Source: Poriferisodalis sp965116245
GTDB lineage: Bacteria; Actinomycetota; Acidimicrobiia; Acidimicrobiales; Poriferisodalaceae
Assembly: GCA_965116245.1 (NCBI GenBank)
Contig: OZ220497.1
Coordinates: 1,612,001 to 1,676,000, forward strand
Direction: 5' to 3'
DNA: 64,000 nt
The notes under the pieces were generated by a model. That model saw only the letters and a program-made list of their open reading frames with translations, had not been told where the DNA came from and ran no database searches. The position numbers and the translations under genes were made by a program. Of the stretch, positions 60,473 through 64,000 are shown in pieces. Position 1 is the stretch's first letter; each line of letters begins with the position of its first letter.

Positions 60473-61606
60473 GTGCTAGAGACGAATACAGCGTTCAAGA
60501 CCAGTTCAGTGCTTGATGTCTTTACCGACGGTTCGTGCTTGGGCAATCCGGGGCGCGGCGGATGGGCCTATGTGGTTGATGGCGGGCCGTGGGCGTGCGG
60601 CTTTGAGCCGAACAGCACAAATCAGCGCATGGAGATCGCCGCCGCAGCTCATGCCGTGGCCGATTTGGAAGGGCCGCTGCGAGTGAACAGCGACTCCTCC
60701 TATGTTGTGAAGTGCTTCAATGACGAATGGTGGAAGGGCTGGCACCGGCGCAACTGGCTGAACACAGCGAGGAAGCCGGTGGCCAACCGCGACCTGTGGG
60801 AGCCGTTCATTGACGAAGTGCTGAGCCGGGGCAACGTCACGTTCGCCTGGGTGAAGGCACACGCAGGTCAGCGTCTGAACTCCGCTGCGGATCTGCTGGC
60901 CGTGCATGCAGCGAGCGCGAGCGCAGTGCGTTCGGGTAAGCAATTCTCCGATGCCGTGCTTGATCAGATTCCAGACAACTCGGCGCGACCGAGCAGTGTG
61001 GCCGGGCGCGAGGCGGGCGAAGTTCAGCCGCCAGACGTTCAACCGTCAATGGGGGCATCGGACACTGCGTCGCACAACAAAGCTGAAAGCGCCACACTTA
61101 GCAGGGAGATCGCGGGACACGCTGTGGCGGTGCTGGGTCACCGTCCGCCCGAGCTTGGTGGCTACGGCGACACCCCGATTACGCGCCGACTCCTGCGCCA
61201 ACTCAGCGACGTGCTTAGCGCCAAACGTCAAGTTCACTCTGAGCTAGTTGTGGCCACTGGTCTGGGTCTGGGTGCTGAGATGCTCGGTGCCGAAGCCGCA
61301 CTTGCGGCCGGAGTGCCCTTCGTGGCGGTGCTGGCTTTCGATGGTGTCGAGCAACGTTGGCCAGGCCCTTCAAGGCAGCGGTTCGCGGAGCTGCGCAGCC
61401 AAGCAGTCCAAGAAGTCGTGCTCAGCACGTCCTCTCCTGTTGACGGTGAGGCGTTCGGCAAGGCAATGCGGCGGCGCGATACCTGGCTTATGCGCAACTG
61501 TGACGAAGCGATCCTGATTCGCAATGAAGGTGATCGCACGTTGGGCGAACTGCAGCGGCGTCTTGAGGAGGCGCTGGATGACGTGTGGGTGATCGAACCC
61601 GAGTAG
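60473..61606 (+). CDS. rnhA: RNase HI fused to a YspA/DUF1273-like SLOG domain
   Basis: A 377-residue two-domain protein. Residues about 12-150 are RNase HI: metal ligands D19 (VFTDGSCLGNPG), E54 (QRMEIAAA), D74 (NSDSSYV) and D140 (NSAADLLA); the HAGQRLN loop is present, so it should cut RNA in RNA-DNA hybrids. A polar linker (150-210) leads to about 165 residues with VAVLGHRPPELGGYG, VVATGLGLGAEMLGAEAALAAGVPFVAVLAF, RRRDTWLMRNCDEAILI, the pattern of the DUF1273/YspA family of SLOG nucleotide-binding proteins. This pairing is unusual. It starts 57 bases from the divergent aceE. Confidence 0.85.
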   Translation: MLETNTAFKTSSVLDVFTDGSCLGNPGRGGWAYVVDGGPWACGFEPNSTNQRMEIAAAAHAVADLEGPLRVNSDSSYVVKCFNDEWWKGWHRRNWLNTARKPVANRDLWEPFIDEVLSRGNVTFAWVKAHAGQRLNSAADLLAVHAASASAVRSGKQFSDAVLDQIPDNSARPSSVAGREAGEVQPPDVQPSMGASDTASHNKAESATLSREIAGHAVAVLGHRPPELGGYGDTPITRRLLRQLSDVLSAKRQVHSELVVATGLGLGAEMLGAEAALAAGVPFVAVLAFDGVEQRWPGPSRQRFAELRSQAVQEVVLSTSSPVDGEAFGKAMRRRDTWLMRNCDEAILIRNEGDRTLGELQRRLEEALDDVWVIEPE

Positions 61607-61682
61607 TACTGAAACGAATAGCGCTGAGTTGTGACCTGTTTGGATGCATGAGCCGCTCAGGCCCGTGCGCAGTTTGGGCGCT

Positions 61683-61731
61683 CGGCCAGTCGAGGTCGGC
61701 CAGTCGAGGTCAGCCAGTTGAGGTCGGCTGG
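61683..61731. repeat. 14-bp tandem repeat overlapping the SRPBCC gene stop
   Basis: Copies of CGGCCAGTCGAGGT at 61683-61696, 61697-61710 and (two changes) 61711-61724, then a part-copy. The minus-strand SRPBCC stop codon (61710-61712) lies inside it, so the last residues (PTSTG) are encoded by the repeat, just as at the UGSC gene end. Confidence 0.85.
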
Positions 61732-62219
61732 GGTGTCTGCTGCGTGTCTTCTACGAGTGCCGCTAGTCGTTCGAGTGTCTGTGTCATTGAAGGCGCGTTC
61801 TTGCGAGGTGCACCTATGAGCTCAATAGTCCACGGCAACCTCGCGGTGGACCAGTCGAACGTCTCGCGCACCAGCGTGTCGCCGTTTGGTTGAGGCTCAA
61901 GTTCGTAGCGCCAGCGGTGGCCGTTGAAATGCGCCCACGCAATGAGGCGGTTCTCCTCAAATTCCAGCACTCGATTTTTGATGGTGTATGAGAAGCCGCG
62001 CTTTGTCCGACCTTGCTTGTCGCGCTGGCCCTGCTTGACGCGCATTGAGAACGTGCTTCCCAGCGCCAGCGAAGCAGCGCTAGATGTCAAGTGTGCAAGC
62101 GTTCCCGAACCGTCTATTTCGCAGTGACGGCTTGGATCGACCAGTACTGCGAATATGCGCTCGGCCGGTGCCTTGATGACCCGCTCCACGCTCACGCTGC
62201 GCTGTTTTCGATTGGTCAT
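61710..62219 (-). CDS. SRPBCC (START-like) family protein
   Basis: 169 residues with the polyketide-cyclase/START-like pattern SVSVERVIKAPAERIFAVLVDPSRHCEIDGSG, a central GSTFSMRVK, VLEFEENRLIAWAHF and RWRYELEPQPNGDTLVRETFDWS, and a C-terminal helix (SMTQTLERLAALVED). Such proteins bind hydrophobic ligands in a helix-grip cavity. It lies 20 bases downstream of the thioredoxin-like selenoprotein gene on the same strand and may be cotranscribed. The ligand is unknown. Confidence 0.83.
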   Translation of the reverse strand: MTNRKQRSVSVERVIKAPAERIFAVLVDPSRHCEIDGSGTLAHLTSSAASLALGSTFSMRVKQGQRDKQGRTKRGFSYTIKNRVLEFEENRLIAWAHFNGHRWRYELEPQPNGDTLVRETFDWSTARLPWTIELIGAPRKNAPSMTQTLERLAALVEDTQQTPQPTSTG

Positions 62220-62239
62220 GATTACCTCGGCTGACGTTT

Positions 62240-62959
62240 TCAGGCTGGCGAGAGCGCGTCGGTGACGATCGCGCTCGGGATGCTGCCGCTACCACGGTCG
62301 ATGCTGCCGTCGGCTCGCACGAGTATCCACCTGGGTTGCGAGCTGACGCCAAACTGCACCCACAGGTCACCGTCCAGATTCGCTGCGTGCGGTATAGCTG
62401 TGAGGCCGTGCTTGGAAACGAAGCCCTTGTAGGCGTCCTGCGAATCGCCGCCGGGAACGCCGACGATGTGAAGGTCCCCCTGATGATCTGACTTGAGCGC
62501 TGCGACCGCAGGCGCTTCACGGTTGCACGCCGATCACCACGGTGCCCAGAACCAAAGCAAAACGTCGTTGCCCGCTGTCGCAGCTAGGTCAAACTGGCGT
62601 CCGTCGAGCTGGGGGCCACTCAGCGCAAGTATCTCTGGCCGAGTCTCTACTGGCGCTGTAGCAGTAGTTGGCGATGTAGCAGACTCTGTTGGCCCAGTAG
62701 CTGTTGGCCCAGTATCTGTTGGCCCATCGACTGGGGCGACAGCCTCGCCATGGGCAGGAGATGTGAGGTCGTTAGCGGGTGCCAGTGTGGTGGCAGTTGT
62801 CCCGTTGGCTGCCGAAAGCGCCTCAGCCGACGGCAGCTCAGACGTAGGTGACGTGCTGGAGGCGTCGCTCTGGCATCCAGCCAAGACGCTGAGCATCAAG
62901 GCCACGGCCGCTGTTGTTGTACTCCCGGCTGGTAGCAAGCGGTGCTTCTGAGGCATCAC
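62240..62959 (-). CDS. Thioredoxin-like selenoprotein lipoprotein (TGA = selenocysteine 142, motif UxxC)
   Basis: Read through one TGA (plus 62534-62536) this is a 239-residue protein. The N-terminal signal ends at lipobox LAGC (Cys29). Residues 35-105 form a Thr/Ala/Pro stalk with small duplications. A TlpA-like thioredoxin domain follows: LSGPQLDGRQFDLA, LLWFWAPW-U-SAC-NREAPAVAALK, HIVGVPGGDSQDAYKGF, SSQPRWILVRADGSIDRG. U142 takes the place of the first Cys of WAPWCxxC, and Cys145 is the partner. I checked the frame codon by codon from the TGA to TGA 62240-62242 and found no other stop. A hairpin at the right distance fits a SECIS. It should reduce extracytoplasmic substrates at the membrane. 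Truncation at the TGA would remove nearly the whole domain. Confidence 0.9.
62497..62515 (-). promoter_or_regulatory. Candidate bacterial SECIS hairpin of the thioredoxin-like selenoprotein
   Basis: On the minus strand GCG-C-CTGC pairs with GCAG-CGC (seven pairs, one bulged C) around the loop GGTC. The loop starts 26 bases after the TGA and begins with GG. Both features match the general bacterial SECIS model. Confidence 0.72.
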
Positions 62960-63323
62960 CCAGCAACCTTATCTTCGTGGTGACTTGTCTCTGCTGCGCC
63001 TTGTTTTCACCCTTCAGAACTTCCGAAATACCCCGTCGGGTGCCAGGCGTCTTGATGCTTGGGACCGGCCAGCGTCGGTCAGCGTCGGGCCGAGCCGGTT
63101 ACATTCAAAGCCAAGTCGGTTACATTCAAAATAGTGGGCACCCGGACCCTGATTGCTATGGCGCTCGTAACGGGAATGATCATCCTCGTGGCGTTCGCGG
63201 TCCAGGTGCTCATCGCGCTCTAGCGCTTGATGTCTGAGAATCAACACGTAAGCGCCAATGGAATCGTCTGGTGCCGATTTGGCGTGCCAAGAGACCTGTA
63301 CGGCGACGTACCCTCGTGATCCG
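62960..63323. other. Intergenic region with short direct repeats
   Basis: About 360 bases between the divergent selenoprotein and lpd genes. It contains CAGCGTCGGT twice in tandem (63070-63089) and CGGTTACATTCAAA twice with 21-base period (63096-63109, 63117-63130), directly before a possible small membrane peptide gene. No other gene is supported. Confidence 0.6.
63134..63223 (+). CDS. Possible 29-residue single-pass membrane peptide
   Basis: GTG at 63134 opens a frame to TAG 63223 encoding MGTRTLIAMALVTGM followed by an uninterrupted hydrophobic stretch to the C-terminus. It could be a small membrane peptide. There is no clear ribosome-binding site and hydrophobic short frames arise by chance in GC-rich DNA, so this is tentative. 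Confidence 0.3.
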   Translation: MGTRTLIAMALVTGMIILVAFAVQVLIAL

Positions 63324-64000
63324 ATGGCAGACAACTCGGCAGACAACGCGCACGATGGCGAAGCGAGTGGTGTTGAGCACTTTGATCTGGTGGTGATCGG
63401 TGGAGGTCCCGCCGGTTACGGGGCAGCGCTGTACGCCGGTGCTGCAGGCATGAAAGTGGCTTTGGTGGAGCGGGACAAACTGGGTGGCACTTGCTTGCAT
63501 CGGGGCTGCATTCCGGCGAAGGAACTGCTGGAGACCGCAGCGGTTTGGCGCACCGTCAGCGAAGCCGCCGATTTCGGTGTCAACGTAGATCCACCAGAAC
63601 TGGATTTTGGCGTCTCTCAGAGCCGCAAACAACGCATCGTTGAAAGCCTTGAATCGGGCGTGACGGGACTGCTGCGTCGGCGCAAGGTCAACGTCTACAA
63701 CGGAACTGGCCGACTTTGTGCGGACCGCTCCGTCGTCGTTGACATGAATGCCGATGGCGTCACGGATGACGACATGGATGGCGATGCCGCGGATCAGGCC
63801 GAAGGTCAGGGCGATAACCCGGCTGATGGACGGGGCAGCGTGACGCTGCAGGCCGACCACGTCCTGCTAGCGGCTGGCTCCGTGCCGATGACGCTGCCGG
63901 GATTTGAACCCGATGACAAGCTGGTCATGACGTCCGATGAGGTGCTCGCGCTGGATGAAATTCCGGGCCGTGTAGCTGTGATCGGTGGCGGCGCCATCGG
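63324..64000 (+). CDS. lpd: Dihydrolipoyl dehydrogenase (E3), N-terminal part, runs off the window
   Basis: About 225 residues visible. The N-terminal FAD motif DLVVIGGGPAGYGAALYA and redox-active pair GGTCLHRGCIPAKELL (Cys-X4-Cys) identify a pyridine nucleotide-disulfide oxidoreductase of the Lpd type. AAGSVPMTLPGFEPDD and VAVIGGGAIG (start of the NAD domain) follow. It reoxidises lipoyl groups of 2-oxoacid dehydrogenase complexes; aceE lies 3 kb away. About 25 Asp/Gly-rich residues (NADGVTDDDMDGDAADQ...) are inserted in the FAD domain near residues 140-165, apparently a local expansion. The ATG at 63324 follows a polar 20-residue leader. Confidence 0.9.
   Translation, partial: MADNSADNAHDGEASGVEHFDLVVIGGGPAGYGAALYAGAAGMKVALVERDKLGGTCLHRGCIPAKELLETAAVWRTVSEAADFGVNVDPPELDFGVSQSRKQRIVESLESGVTGLLRRRKVNVYNGTGRLCADRSVVVDMNADGVTDDDMDGDAADQAEGQGDNPADGRGSVTLQADHVLLAAGSVPMTLPGFEPDDKLVMTSDEVLALDEIPGRVAVIGGGAI

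Noticed and set aside
62240..62536. Frameshift in the thioredoxin-like lipoprotein
   Set aside because: Codon-by-codon reading shows both halves in the same frame; only a single TGA separates WAPW from SAC, so no frameshift is needed.

Overview
The window comes from a high-GC bacterium that looks actinobacterial. GTG starts and GTGA/ATGA gene overlaps are common, three proteins are of the luciferase-like, probably F420-dependent type, pyruvate dehydrogenase E1 is the single-chain AceE type, and the SUF system uses SufU. Cell-wall-binding repeats and Thr/Pro-rich lipoproteins fit a Gram-positive envelope. An Acidimicrobiia-like lineage is my best guess from gene style, not a demonstrated assignment. 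No rRNA, tRNA, CRISPR array, insertion sequence or prophage was found.

Layout. 0-5 kb: transsulfuration pair (cystathionine beta-synthase, gamma-synthase/lyase), ammonium transporter, histidine phosphatase. 4.6-12 kb: M18 aminopeptidase with an LLM oxidoreductase, lipoprotein, SulP transporter, DNA alkylation repair protein, rhomboid, EamA exporter. 12-18 kb: complete branched-chain amino-acid-type ABC operon (livK-H-M-G-F). 18-25 kb: LLM oxidoreductase, SDR plus GGDEF pair, redoxin-like protein, repetitive coiled-coil protein, acyl-CoA dehydrogenase, MaoC-like protein. 25.2-28.9 kb: a selenium/thiol redox locus with a UGSC-family selenoprotein read through an in-frame TGA, a large thioredoxin-fusion protein, a flavin reductase and a MauE-like membrane protein. 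29-32.8 kb: S9 peptidase, gamma-carbonic-anhydrase-like protein, LLM oxidoreductase. 32.9-46.7 kb: iron-sulfur cluster assembly in two blocks, sufB-(two malyl-CoA-lyase-like genes)-small Cys-rich gene-sufD-Rieske-sufC on the plus strand and sufC2-sufS-sufU on the minus strand. A 3.4-kb surface-protein gene of unusual composition, preceded by 20 consecutive G, lies between the blocks. 46.7-57.7 kb: M20 peptidase, amidase, ABC-2 exporter, metallo-beta-lactamase-fold hydrolase, sulfite-oxidase-like molybdoenzyme, a second acyl-CoA dehydrogenase and small genes. 57.7-64 kb: aceE, an RNase HI-SLOG fusion, an SRPBCC protein, a second selenoprotein (thioredoxin-like lipoprotein, Sec in place of the first active-site Cys) and the start of lpd.

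The main discovery is two independent selenocysteine genes. In both, the reading frame continues in recognisable protein past one TGA, and in both a hairpin suited to a bacterial SECIS follows at the expected distance. A conventional gene caller would split or truncate both. The other recurring feature is short tandem duplication (units of about 10-31 bp) between genes, often starting at gene 3' ends, and inside coding linkers. Its extreme case is an array of seven 31-bp hairpin units overlapping the stop codon of the UGSC selenoprotein gene.
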